DNA of 64,000 nucleotides, taken from contig NC_054886.1 in NCBI RefSeq assembly GCF_018320785.1, positions 2,815,177-2,879,176 on the forward strand, written 5' to 3'. Source of the DNA: Cheilinus undulatus. Its lineage: Eukaryota; Chordata; Actinopteri; Labriformes; Labridae. The notes beneath the pieces were generated by a model. That model had not been told where the DNA came from. It was given only the letters and a program-made list of their open reading frames with translations, and searched no databases. Positions 22,801 to 34,150 of this stretch are shown one piece after another. The position numbers were made by a program, and so were the translations under genes. Positions within the stretch are counted from its first letter, which is position 1; each line of letters opens with the position of its first letter.

Positions 22801-23250
22801 TTTCCCCAAACGTCTCGGGTGCCAGACAACACCTGCTGGCACTGGACCTGGCCCGCTGGCCGTCATTTGGGGTTAACTAGAGTAAGTCAGATGGTTTGTT
22901 TACAGGTGCAGAGGAAGAGTTTCTTCTTCTACTGCAAATTGTCGGTAGATTTAACAGGTGGGACGATACGGCACATGTCAGAACATTTGTATTCAGATCA
23001 GACTGAGATGGCTGTGCATGCATGCCTGAATTGGATTGTATCTTCCAGTGTCCATGTGTACAGAGACGTTTTCATCTCTTATCCGCATGAATTCATGTAA
23101 CCACAGCTACTGAATTTTGGGTTTTCATTATCCATAAGCCGTGATCATCAACATTTCAAGAAATAAAGGCTTGAAATATTTCACTCTATGGGTTTTACTT
23201 TCAGGAGTGACAAAAGATATTGAACTTTTTCATGGTTTTCAGATATTTTC
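19895..23250 (+). mobile_element. Tc1-like element with long inverted repeats, split by an insertion
   Basis: The left arm (about 19895-20090) and right arm (21230-21287 plus 23109-23250) are inverted copies, including 'gtgtctcagaaaattagaat' against 'ctaattttctgagacac'. Between them lies a transposase broken into frames 20237-20473, 20445-20660 and 20740-21189. The DDE residues can still be found: FSDES near 20655, QQDLAPAHT near 20925 and NPIENLW near 21010. Frameshifts and small deletions, such as one just before DLNPIEN, make it dead. The right arm is interrupted by a 1.82-kb insertion. Confidence 0.85.
21288..23108. mobile_element. 1.82-kb insertion nested in the Tc1 right arm
   Basis: The left Tc1 arm predicts that 'gagacact' should run straight into 'gaattttaggttttc'. 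Instead the arm stops at 21287 and resumes at 23109, with 'act' on both sides (a 3-bp target duplication). The ends 'aggtatgtttacatg' and, on the other strand, 'agctgtggttacatg' agree at 12 of 15 positions. Three-base duplications fit PIF/Harbinger or CACTA-type elements. The interior, with a poly(A) run near 22492, has no protein I recognise, so it is probably non-autonomous. Confidence 0.65.
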
Positions 23251-23480
23251 TAGATGTTTCTGTAAATAACAGCTTGTTTTAGCTGTAAATATCAGCTCAT
23301 GATGGCTGGGGCAGCCTACTTTTCCATGGGGGCTTCGCAGTTAATCACTAAAACAGGGTATGAATAATTTTGACACTGATTTTTTCTGAAGTTTTAGGTC
23401 TGCTCCACATTCTTACAAGGAATAAGCTAAACCTAATTAGTAAATGTCTGATATAAACACAGATCTAATCACGTTCATCC
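23250..23480. other. Short spacer
   Basis: Non-coding sequence with one copy of the 23-bp unit near 23275. It then enters the 5' region shared by the three ZNF units. Confidence 0.4.
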
Positions 23481-23798
23481 CTATTATTCACAGTTTACAT
23501 CAACCAATCACAGCCCGTGAAAGCATGAGTCACGCCAGGTGTTATTTTTGAGCCCACCTCCTCTCTGAGATAAAAACTACTGTTCCTTTCTTTCTGAATG
23601 GAGCCGCCACTATGACGCCTTTCTAGAAGTTTGTAAGAATGAGGCAGCGGGCTTCTGCAGACCGTGGACACTTGAGGAGCTGCTGTCTGATAATGTGTCT
23701 CTGTTTGTCCTCAGCTCAGTGCTGAGACCAGACACTTGTGGAGAGGAACGCCGTCCATCATTGAATCTGACTTCAGGGCAGCTGTCTGAGGAAGAAAG
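23480..23798 (+). promoter_or_regulatory. 5' region of ZNF-1, conserved in all three ZNF copies
   Basis: From 'acgccaggtgttatttttga' to the ATG, this is almost identical to 57124-57394 and, inverted, 35792-36060. It contains two short upstream ORFs: ATG 23598 (five codons, TGA) and ATG 23612 (MTPF, TAG). It also has a plausible 82-bp intron (donor gtaaga at 23633, acceptor ctcag ending 23714, with a pyrimidine tract). Strong conservation upstream of the ATG suggests a promoter and leader, but the transcription start is not visible. Confidence 0.5.
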
Positions 23799-26700
23799 AT
23801 GACTCCCCCTCTCAAGGTAGGAATGAATTTACAGAGGAAACAAAAAAAGGAGCACCCTCCTAACAATAAACTCCTAAAGGTGCATGACAAAAAAAGACTA
23901 ACAAGAAAAAGAGGTGTCAGCACTCAAAAAATGCCCTTTTAGGTAGTTTTATTCAAGGCACCACATGGCACAAGGGACGCATTTCAACTCAGTCTTCTTC
24001 AGCGTTGTGAAACACTTTGTGGAAGAGCACCTTAAGTACAGGAAGTATAACCTGTTAGACCTGTTATACACTCCTGATCAGAATCTCCAGACCAGTTGAA
24101 AAATTGCAGAAAAAATTACAGTTTGTGCTGTTGGATCTTAAGAGGGTTTTAAGAAGAGCTTCAAAATGCAAAAAGAAGAAATGGGAGGGAGACAAAAAAA
24201 AATCTTGAGTATGCAATTTATTGAAAACAACAATTAAAGTGAAATGGGCTGTTCATCAGCTGATCAAAAGTTTAAGACCACAGCTCAAAAAACCCGAAAA
24301 CACCCTCAAAACAGAAATAAAAGTTTCAAACAAGGACTCAGTGATGAGTAGCTCCACAGTTCTTTATGATTACTTCAAAAACTCATTTGGTCATGCTTGA
24401 TGTGAGTGTTTCCAGGAGGCTAGTGGGAATGTTGCTCCAAGTGGTGAAGATGGCTTCACGAAGGGCATCCACTGTCTGGAACTGATGTCCATTTTTGTAA
24501 ACTTCCCTTGCCATCCATCCCCAAATGTTCTCAGTTGGATTTAGATCAGGGGAACATGCAAGATGGTCCAAAAGAGTGAGGTTATTCTCCTGGAAGAAGT
24601 CCTTTGTCAGGTGGGCATTGTGAACTGCAGCGTTGTCCTGTTGAAAAACCCAGTCTTTACCACACAGACGAGGACTCTCTTCCACATAGTGTTTGACAAC
24701 GCTGAAGAAGACCGAGTCAAAACGCGTCCATTGTGCCACGTTGTGCCTTGAATAAAACTACTTAAAAGGACATTTTTTGAGTGCTGACACCTCTTTTTCT
24801 TGTAGGAATGAATTTTCACCCAACACATTTAAAGTTTGACTTTTTCCTTTCTGACAATGTGATGGAGTTGAGCAGCTGATTTTCTGCCTCCAGTGAGAAA
24901 GGTTTGGATGTCCTGGAAGGTTAGACATAGTTATTTGGTGTAGTTTCCTCTAACTGTAACTGAGCTCCTGTCTTGTAGTAGTCTAGTAGTCCAGTCTTCT
25001 ACAGTTGATTTAAAGGTGCAGTGTGTAATATTTGGCCTAGTAGCATTTAGTAAAACAAACAAATCTGGTTAAATGAAACATGATGTCTATAGGTATGTCT
25101 ATCCTAATTAGTGATTATCCACCTGAAAAAAATATTTTGTTTTGTTTTTTTTATTTTTATATTAACTCAGAACAAGCAATCTATTCATACATGGGGAGGG
25201 TCCCCTCCACGGACACCTCCATCTTGAATTTTTGCATTTTGCATGTTCTATGGCGCCACAGAAGCAACCAGTGGAACTGAAAAAAAAGGTGTATCTGTTA
25301 TTTGGTTCCTTCTGCGGTGCCTTAAAAACATGCAAAATGCAAAAATTCAAGATGGCGGCATACGTGGAGGGGACCCTCCCCATGTATGAATGGATTTCTT
25401 ATTCTGAGTTAATATTAAAAAAAAAACAAAAAACTTTTTTTTCAGGTGGATAATCACTAATTAGGATAGACCTACCTATAGACATCATGTTTCATTTAAC
25501 CATGTTTGTTTGTTTTAGTAAATGCTACTAGGCTAAATATTATACACTGCACCTTTAATTCCAAAATACAAACATTTTCATGTTACTATGCCAACTGACC
25601 TCAGGAAAATTAAATCTGTGGATGTTTTGGTCATGACGGCAAAAAAAATGTGAATCAGTTTTTCAGCCATATCACTGACTCCTACCAGGAGGCCATTATT
25701 GTTGCAGTAGTATTGAAAAGTGTATCAGTTTGACATTGAAAACACTGCTATTGTGACAACTCTCCTTCGCAGTAATGCAAAGCTGTCAGTTGAAGATCTC
25801 CACTATGACTGTTTTCTTTTCTGCTTTTTGTTCTTCTAGAAACGAAGGGGCACGCCTCATAGTCATGACTGTCAGCAGTGTGGTAAAGAGTTCTCTTCTT
25901 CATCTGATTTAAAGACGCATATGCGAGTTCACACTGGAGAGAAACCATACAGCTGTGAGCAATGTGGTTTGGCCTTCTCTCAAGCAAGTACTCTACGGAT
26001 GCATCAGCGTCTCCACACTGGAGAGAAACCATACAGCTGTGAGATCTGTGGGAAAGCTTTCAAACAGTCATCTACATTGAAGCGTCATATACGCACTCAC
26101 AGTGGAGAGAAACCCTTCAGCTGTGATCAGTGTGGTATGACCTTCTCTCGAGTAAGTACTCTAAGGATCCATCAGCGTCGCCACACTGGAGAAAAGCCGT
26201 TCAGTTGTGATCAGTGTGGGAAAGCTTTCTCAGTCTTAGGGACCCTCACCTTACACTGCCGCATTCATACTGGAGAGAAACCGTACAGTTGTGATCAGTG
26301 TGGGAAAACCTTCAGGAGAAAATACAACTTAACATTCCACCAGCAGATACACACAGGAGGGAAAACGTACAGTTGTGAGATCTGTTGGAAAGCTTTCACA
26401 CATTTATCTGCATTGAAGCGTCATACACGCACTCACACCGGAGAGAGACCATATAAATGTGAGGACTGTGGTAAAAGTTTCAGTCAGTTGGGTCACTTCA
26501 AGGTTCACAGAAACATCCACACCAGAGAATTACTCTACCCTTGTCTGGATTGTGGTAAAGTCTTTGCTCAGCAAGGTGCTTTAAAGCGTCATGAGCGTAT
26601 TCACACTGGAGAGAAACCATACAGCTGTGAGCAATGTGGTATGACCTTCACTCGAGTTAGTAATCTAAGGATCCATCAGCGTCGCCACACTGGAGAAAAG

Positions 26701-27288
26701 CCGTTCAGTTGTGATCAGTGTGGGAAAGCTTTCTCAGTCTTAGGGACTCTCAGGTTACACCGCCGCATTCATACTGGAGAGAAACCGTACAGCTGTGACC
26801 AGTGTGGGCAGATCTTCAGGGAAAAACACCACTTAACAAGCCACCAGCAGATCCACACTGGAGAGAAACCCTTCAGCTGTGAGCAATGTGGGAAAACCTT
26901 CAGGCAAAAAATCAACTTAGCAGTCCACCAGCAGATCCACACTGGAGAGAAACCACACAAATGTAGACACTGTGAGAAAGCCTTCAGAAGTCAAGGGGAA
27001 TGCATCACACATGAACGCGTCCACACTGGTCTGAAACCATACGTCTGTGGGGAGTGTGGGAAGAGTTTTGGGAGTTCATCTTCACTTGGCAGACATGAAC
27101 TCACCCATGCTGGAGTCAGAGAGTACCAGTGTGAGCACTGTGACAAATGGTTTGTTTCAGCTCATAAGCTTGAGGAGCATCTGCGTATCCACACCAGACA
27201 CAGGCCGTACTGGTGTGTTGGTTGTGAGAAAAGCTTCACATGGAGCTCTGGGCTGAGAAGACACAAATGTGTCACAACAGAGAGCTAA
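23799..27288 (+). CDS. C2H2 zinc-finger protein ZNF-1, 17 fingers
   Basis: Exon 1 is 23799-23816 (MTPPLK) and exon 2 is 25840-27288, joined in phase 0 by a 2.0-kb GT..AG intron, giving 488 aa. After a short basic stretch (KRRGTP), 17 fingers follow, mostly joined by TGEKP linkers, with TRELLYP before finger 9. Fingers 4-5 and 10-11 are near repeats of each other, which shows internal duplication. The last finger ends HKC and lacks the second zinc-binding His. No KRAB, SCAN, BTB or other effector domain is visible. C2H2 arrays normally bind DNA in the nucleus; the target is unknown. The minus-strand frames over this exon are shadows. The start was chosen because the six-codon exon and its donor are kept in all three paralogues. 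Confidence 0.92.
23834..24801. mobile_element. Inverted-repeat element in the ZNF-1 intron, with a nested Tc1 remnant
   Basis: The insert is bounded by copies of gtaggaatgaatttaca (23817-23833; right copy 24802-24818 with one change). ZNF-2 has a single copy of that sequence at 35757-35773, the empty site. The ends are inverted ('aaaaagaggtgtcagcactc' and 'gagtgctgacacctcttttt'). A Tc1-like element sits inside, from about 24066, but its far end is lost. The minus-strand frame 24383-24739 keeps the second Asp (QQDNAAVHN) and [11 protein letters not shown] of the catalytic core. It is inactive. Confidence 0.8.
25014..25554. mobile_element. TTAA-flanked palindromic element in the ZNF-1 intron
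   Basis: TTAA at 25010-25013 and 25555-25558 flanks a 541-bp segment whose two halves are inverted copies almost end to end. Examples are 'gatgtctataggtatgtcta' with 'agacctacctatagacatca', and 'catggggagggtcccctcca' with 'tggaggggaccctccccatg'. The ZNF-3 and ZNF-2 introns carry a single TTAA at the matching place, so the insertion is precise. A transcript would fold into a long hairpin. There is no transposase, and the apparent frames are by-products of the palindrome. Confidence 0.88.
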
Positions 27289-27313
27289 AATTCTTTGTAG
27301 TCTTCAACTGTTT

Positions 27314-28600
27314 CAGGGTTCCCACAGATCCTTAAAAAGTCTTAAAAGGCATTGAATTCATGAATCCAAAAATAAGGCCTTAATTGGCATTAAAATGTCT
27401 TAAATCAGTCTTTCAAAAGTCTTAAAAAATGTTAACACATAAAAAGTAGGATTTTATGATTCTAAATAGTTTCCAATCTCACAATAAATGGTAACATTTA
27501 TTTCTTAAAATAATTTACCGAATGACTCTCATGGTAACATTGCGCAATCACGATAGCAGAACCAACAAAACAGTGATGTGGTTGCAGCCAGGCGTGTTAG
27601 AGCAGATGCACGTCGTTCATGTAGCAGCTTTGGACAACGTGGGAAAGAAAGCTGAAAGCGGTACCAGCATGCACGCCCCTGCCTAGACGCAAACTGGACA
27701 TAGCGCGTATAGCCTCAACATCGTGGGGGGCTCACTTTGAGCATCTTCTTCTCTCTCTCTGCATGTCATTTCGGTGTTTGTATGATTAATATGATCGAGG
27801 TAATGTATATACAATGTTGACCAAACAGAAACTTTACCTGGTCGTTACGGTAGTAAGTCAATCCTCAAAATATCTATTTTTGGAGATCAGTGCCATACGT
27901 GATCAATGAGGTGTGTGCAGTGTTTGCTCGCTCTCCCTCTCTCTCTCTTCTGACTCTTGCAGCACAGAGACTCTAATCAGAGACTCTAATGGCCTGTACA
28001 TCCACCTGTTATTCTGCAACCTCTGTTGTCAAAAGTCAGCTCCTACTCTCCTTTTGTTTGTGAATTTATGGTAAAACTCTTTAATTGACATCGTAGAATT
28101 TCTTCGTGCTGATCAGCTGTTTTAAAATCAGTGAAAACAGATAAAGACAACGTATATTTTAAGGTGATTTTATAAAATAAAGCCTATTGATAATGACACA
28201 GAAACATAGTGAGGAAGATAGAGAAGCAAAACGGATGAGCTGCTGTCTGTGAGGGAAGGTGCAGGGGTGTGTTTGAGGGGAGCAAGATCACTGGTTTATG
28301 CTAGTTTAATTCTGAGGGGAAAACCCCAATAAAACAGAGCTAAAAATGTGGGATTAATGTTAGGATGAAGATGACTATTGAAAAAGTCAGACATTAAAAT
28401 GTTGTCTTTATTATTGCAAAAAGGAATATGATCATTGAAAGCAATGAGAAAAGCAATTTCTGGGACCTTTTTTCAGGTTAAAGTTAGTTTTGCTGAAAGA
28501 CACAGGCCTGGCCAGGCTTGGTCTTCAATTCAATTTCAAATGGCATTAAAAAGTCTTTAAAAGTCTTGAATTTAACTTGCCTCAAACTGTAGGAACTCTG
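27314..28600. mobile_element. hAT-like non-autonomous element of about 1.29 kb
   Basis: It begins 'cagggttcccacagatcctt' and ends 'aactgtaggaactctg', inverted termini of the CAGGGTTCC type seen in hAT elements. The subterminal 'aaaaagtcttaaaaggcatt' has an inverted match in 'tggcattaaaaagtctttaa'. There is no transposase frame. A clear 8-bp target duplication was not found. A related fragment lies at about 55725-55830. Confidence 0.65.
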
Positions 28601-29562
28601 TTTGACTAACTTTTAGATGTGTAATTGTTTTACACTAACTGTTCATAAATAGAAGAATGAATCAGCTTTAGAAAAAGGATAGAAGAAGATGAAACACAGA
28701 GACTTTTAAAACACGTGTGCTGAGTCTTGAGAGTGTTGATGTTGTAAATGTTTTCATCCAAACTAAAGAATTGTAGTGAACAGTTTAATCTTGAATGCAT
28801 ACACTTATGTTTGAAAGTCTATTTACAGACCGACGATCACACTACTAGCTAGGACCAGAAATATTCAAGCATTTTAACTAGTTTTCAACATTTCTGACTC
28901 ATAATACAAGAATTGTTGTTATTTTTCAGCATATTTTTCAATTATCTTTCTTTATTTGCATACTGTTGGCCTTCAGGGCCACCATAGTTATCAGTGCTTT
29001 GCAGCCTCATGGAAACATTATTCCCCCCAAAAAATCTTCAAATACTTAAATGCAGGAGCTCTGGATCTCAGTCAGTAGTTTCTTTTTTTTTTAAATCATT
29101 TTTTGGAGAAAAAAGAAAACAGAGAAACAGTAGGACATTACCAGATATTCAAAAAATTCCAATTCCAGCTTCAACACTAGAGTAGATAAGTCGTCTGTTT
29201 GCTTGAAAACTAGTTTAAAATGTGGATGGATTCTTAGCAGCTAAAACATAGAAATACTTGTATAACAGGTGCATATCTGTCTCATCCTGTGTTTTCTCTA
29301 AGCTGTTAAGATTTCTTCATTCTTCTTCCTTTGGTGGATTGCCAGTCTTTGCTTACACAGCCTTTTGATTTCATAGAAACCTCTATTTTCCATCTCTGAC
29401 TCATTTCCTCATCTTTTCAGGAGCAGTGTCATTTAGATAGCAGATACTGTTTTTTGGACATTTCTCTGAAATGAAAAGAACATTCTGCACAGTTAAACTT
29501 GTGTTTTACATTTGATCACATCTTATCAGGTTTATATCATGTAATGAAATGCCGAGTACATA
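28601..29562. other. No gene seen
   Basis: AT-rich sequence. The frame 28994-29185 shows no domain. Nothing supported. Confidence 0.4.
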
Positions 29563-30400
29563 TGTGACCAAAGCTGGTAAAAAGTCCTGCAAGTCGTCCG
29601 AGGTCATTTTTGAGTTTTTTACACATTATGAAAGCGTAGATTCCAAGCTTTCTACTGGTGTATCATACACCTTAATCTGAGCATATTTTACAAAGATATG
29701 CTCATTTGAATGTTAACTTCTAGTTCCTGTTTGTTCTGAGAAAACCAGGCTCAAAGTTTCAGGACTTCTCCTAACCTCAGGCAGGCCGGGTGATGGGCGT
29801 GAACAACAGGGCCACATTTACATAAAGTCCACCCAAACCAAGCTTCTGAATCGGACTGGTGACGCTCATCAAAATATTCCCATAGGAAATCTGCCTTCAT
29901 CAAACTTTCACTGTCAAGTGATCCTGAAGTTGTCCGAAGTCTGTTGATAATTCTTGCTGCTTCCTCATCATCTCTTCTACTTTTCTTTGCTGCAGGGTGC
30001 ATCTTGAGGCTTGTTGTTAAAGGTGATAACTAGAAACAGCTGTATACGTGCCGATGGGGGTGGCGTTTGAGCCATGCAGTGTTTGTTATTGTCCATCTCA
30101 ATGGGCGAAACTGGGAACACTGGCAGACTGAGTGGCCAATTATCACCCCGCAGTTTCGCTTTCCCCTCCCCTCAATATCCTTGCAGCAACTGCGAGAATA
30201 GGGCATTTTTAAACACAAAATTAGCGCTCTTAAATATCACATTTGTGTTACTTTTTTCATCAAATGAATAGTTTAAATGTCGGACTTGCATAAAATGAGA
30301 AAAAACGAAAAATGATCATTTTGAAGAAAGCGACTTTGTACTCATTTTTCTCAACCACCGGAATGCCGACTTGCAGGAACTTTATCTGGCTCCGGTCACA
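29563..30400. mobile_element. TA-flanked TIR element of about 840 bp
   Basis: The left end 'tatgtgaccaaagctggtaa' and the right end 'tctggctccggtcacata' are inverted, and the match extends to 'tcctgcaagtcg' against 'cgacttgcagga'. TA lies at both borders, as for Tc1/mariner-type MITEs. The minus-strand frame 29751-30002 (83 codons, start MHPAAKKSRRDDEEAARI) lies inside. It is not recognised and may be a transposase remnant or a captured exon. Confidence 0.7.
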
Positions 30401-30549
30401 TATTAGCTCATTTCAGACAAGCAGACTGTCCTATTTCTACTGACTAGAACATTCTGATGAAGGTCAAAGGTCAATTTACAATTGAACATGTGATTTATGG
30501 CTCCTCATTGTTTGGCAAAAATTAGTCAAACCTTAGAAAAAGAAGATAT

Positions 30550-31050
30550 TAGAACAAAATGATGTGTTGTGATGAAGAACAAGCTGTAAGTGTAGCTCTA
30601 ATAACAGCCAGTATTATCAGTATTAGGGATAAAGAGCTTTGTGAATTAACAGCTGAACTGTTGATTGAGGGGGGATTTCAAATGTGGGCAGAATTTTCCC
30701 ATGATGCCCTGGGGCAGAGTGTAAATGTAGATTTGATGAAATGTGTGGAGAGATGACTGCTGAGATTCCTCTGATCCTGTTTGTGAGAGATTAGTGTTGT
30801 TAAAGAGAGCTCTTCCTCACTCATCATCTCTGCTATGGAGGAATAAAAGCAGAGTCAACAATAAAAATCCAAGTTTCTATCTTGACATAAATCATTTTGT
30901 TGTCAGTTTCTTTTGTTAAAAATACAAGACACTGTGATTTTTCTCCTAAACAAGAATAATTGAGGTCATGTAAGCCAATCTTCCAGAGTTTATCCACATA
31001 ACTAAGCCTGACTTTGTTACCTTTACTCAGTTTCATTCTGTTTCTTTTTT
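30550..31050. repeat. Inverted duplicate of 62900-63550
   Basis: 'attagggataaagagctttg' and 'aaaaatacaagacactgtga' recur in reverse at 63520-63545 and about 62912-62935. This marks the outer limit of the ZNF-2/ZNF-3 duplicated unit. There is no coding function in the frame 30559-30756 that I can name. Confidence 0.7.
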
Positions 31051-31059
31051 ATTTTAACT

Positions 31060-34000
31060 TTATTTATTGTTGTTTTTAACAAATACAAAACATGTTGATG
31101 AAATGAAGATCATGACACATAGATTCCCCGCCCCCACCCCCCACCCTCACCCTTCAGGAGGCAAATAACAGGTTATACACTCAAAATGAGAGTAAAATGT
31201 AGTCCACCAAAACACACAGATACATACAATGATTGAATAAATGAGTATGTACATTGGAAATCAAAAACTAAATAGAAAAGAAGAAAATAATAATACATTA
31301 CTCATTTTAAATAATAGAACAAGTTAAAGGAAAATAAAAATAAGAAAAAATAAAACAAACTGATGCTCAGATTTGTACTATCTGCTCAGTATTAGCAGAT
31401 AATAAATGACACACCATGTCTCACAATTTCCCACAACTGAAATCTCATATCTACAGTGACCAAGTAACAAGAAGACCTCATATCTCAAAGCAGTGTTCAA
31501 GTTTTGACATGTGTTACAAATAAGGACCAAGTCTTACTGTATTTCTCTGCAGATCCACGTACAGAATACCTGATTTCAGAGATGCAAAAGCTAGAGCATT
31601 TTTACAGGAAAGGGGGAGCTTTATACCTTCTTCTATTACTCCATAAACTGCTGTCAGAGGGTTGGGATTAATAGTCTCATTCCCTATTGCTGAAAGAGAA
31701 GGAAAAACCAGGGTCCAGAAATTGGAGAGAGATTGACAAGACCAAAACATGTGACAAAGGGAAACAGGGGAGTACTGACACCGAGGGCATGCCGGGTCAA
31801 CACTGGGATAAATCTTTGCCAGTTTATCATTAGAGTAGTGAAGACGGTGCACCACTTTAAACTGGATGACTCCATGACCAACACAGAAGGACCAAGTATG
31901 CATTTTAGAGATCATGTTTTCCCAAGTTTCATCCAGAATGGGTTCCCCAATATCAGCCTCCCAGGCACTTTTAGATTTTTCCCATTTATGGAAGAGCTCT
32001 TTTTGGATCAAGTTGTATCATTTAGAAATCAAACCTCTCTTGGATGGGTCAATGTTGAGGACTAAATATGATATATCTTCTGGGGAGTTTGGCAAATTGT
32101 AAAGCTGGCAAAGTGAAATAAATGGTAGGAAGCCCTCCTCATGAAACAAATCCTTAAAGAAAACAAGAGCGTTTGTACGCCACAATGAAAATGCTGAGTC
32201 TAGTTGAGATGGCCTGAAGAGATGGTTAAACATAATAGGGCAAAGTCTATTTATACCTTTAAGGCCAAAATGTCTCCTGAACTGGTCCCATATTTGAACA
32301 GAGTTTCTGACAACCAAATGAACATTCAAATTCTGGTTAGTGTTTTTAGTACTCAGTGGTGCTGTCAGAAATGAAACTGGAGAGACTGGGAGAGTTGACT
32401 TTAACTCCATGTCTACCCAAAGGGCTCCTTCTTTGCCAGCCAACACTGTGGTCCAATAATTGAGTTTGGCAATGTTAGCAGCCCAATAGTAGTGTCAAAA
32501 ACTGGGTAAGCCCAGACCTCCCTCTGATTTAGCTCTCTCTAAATGAGATTTTTTCACTCTTGCTGTGGATTTATTCCATATAAATGAAGAAACAAGAGCA
32601 TCTAGTTGAAGGAAAAAGGACTTAGGGAGGAAAATGGGTATCATCTGAAATAAATAAAGAAACTTAGACATTATTGTCATCTTCACTGAATTAATCTGGC
32701 CAGCCAGTGAAATGGGGAGCTTCCACCATCTATCCAAGTGGGTTTTAGTACGTTCTAATCATTTTTGATGATTATTTTGTAGTCTCACCCAAGTGCTCAC
32801 CCGGTGCTTTCCCACTCTGAGTTGCTTTAATAGCAGACAATATTTCCTCAGCCGTTATGGAGGTTTCTAGGGAGGCCTGGGCTTCAGGGTTTATTTTTGG
32901 GATATCCAATGTGAAAATATATTTCAGTCAGCTCATTTTCTGACTCAGATTGGTAGAGATTAGAATAGAAATGTTTAAACTGATCATTCATGGTCTGGGG
33001 ATTATGAGAGCTTGTGTTAGGATCTAAATTCATTCCTGGTATAGTGCGTTCCTCTGAATGTTGTTTGAGCTGAAGTGAAAGCAACCTGCCTGCTCTATCA
33101 CTGTGCTCAGAATGAACTAGTTTAGATTTCTCTAAAGCCTTTTCTATCTGCCAGGTTTGAAAGCTTGTTGTATTCAGACTGAAGTAATAGCTTTTCCTCA
33201 TATAAATCAGGTGTAGGTGAGACAGCATATCTTTTCTCTAAATCAGCAATATTGTGGCTTAATTCATCAAGTCAAGTCGATTTTTGAACTGTTCTTCAAA
33301 TGGCTACACCTTGATGAGTCCATTAAATAGAAACAAAATTTAACCATCATTCAGAATCCACAGCTGCAGACAGAATCACAAAATAAGTGGGTGAGCCCTG
33401 AAATAAAATATATTTATATACGCCTTTTTAAGCTAAAATAGAAGGAAAATTCTGGTGGACACAGAAGAGCTCAAAATGAAATAAAATAAAATATCGGGAG
33501 GACTTATTCACCAAGGATTGTCAAAAACCTTAATATTATCACCACTCATTAAAAAATAAACACAAAATGTATCCCCCTCCCTGTTACCATATTTTAAATC
33601 AGATAGCCACCTATTTGAACAGAAATGGCAAATCAGCGTACCTGTAAAGATTTGGCTCAAGTAAGTCTTTGGTCTTTACATCATAAAGCATGCTCTGTGT
33701 GAGCCTCTGAGAAGCCAGAACCTTCCTCCACGCCGATTATTCTGCAGTTGTCTCTCCACTGACGACATTCTAGGTCGTCAGTTTTAGCCGTCAGCCGAGT
33801 GACTTCCAATGTGAGAGACGTAACTTTATTTTCCAACTCCACGACCCTGTTAGCATAGCTGTTAGCTCCTTCCTCCAGGCTATCGATCCGTGTAGCGTAT
33901 GCTTTCATCTCTCCTTGGACTCTGGTATTTTCCATTCTCATGTCCCTTGAGAGATGGTTTATTTTCTTGTGTAGTTCACCTGATAATGCAGCGATGGACG

Positions 34001-34150
34001 TATCGATCTTAGCTACCACACTTTGTTCCATTCTCTGCAGTGCCATCATTATCGCGTCCACGTCTGACAAGCTCTGGGGGGTTTCAGGAATTCAGGGTCG
34101 GGAGAGTCCAAGGCCTCTAGGCCTGCTTTGGCCTTTGAATGTTTTGGCAT
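31060..34150 (-). mobile_element. L1-type LINE, internally deleted (ORF1 and part of ORF2)
   Basis: On the minus strand, ORF1 begins near 34150 (ATG reading MPKHSKAKAG). A frameshift moves it into 34070-33681, a coiled-coil ORF1 protein (LHKKINHLSRDM..LEECANSYANRVVELE-type heptads; RNA-binding region lost). A spacer follows. ORF2 resumes only downstream of the endonuclease, in 33228-32884, and its reverse-transcriptase core is missing near 32750-32890. The thumb and C-terminal parts are at 32737-32495, 32446-32018 and 32011-31514, including a C-x2-C..H..C cluster (CPRCQYSPVSLCHMFWSC). A GC-rich 3' UTR is at 31120-31150. It is dead. It lies just downstream of ZNF-2 in the same orientation, as in the ZNF-3 unit. 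Confidence 0.85.

Noticed and set aside
26769-26960. Minus-strand frame with repeated [10 protein letters not shown]
   Set aside because: It is the antisense of zinc-finger linkers and appears wherever TGEKP linkers are coded, for example at 60491-60682.
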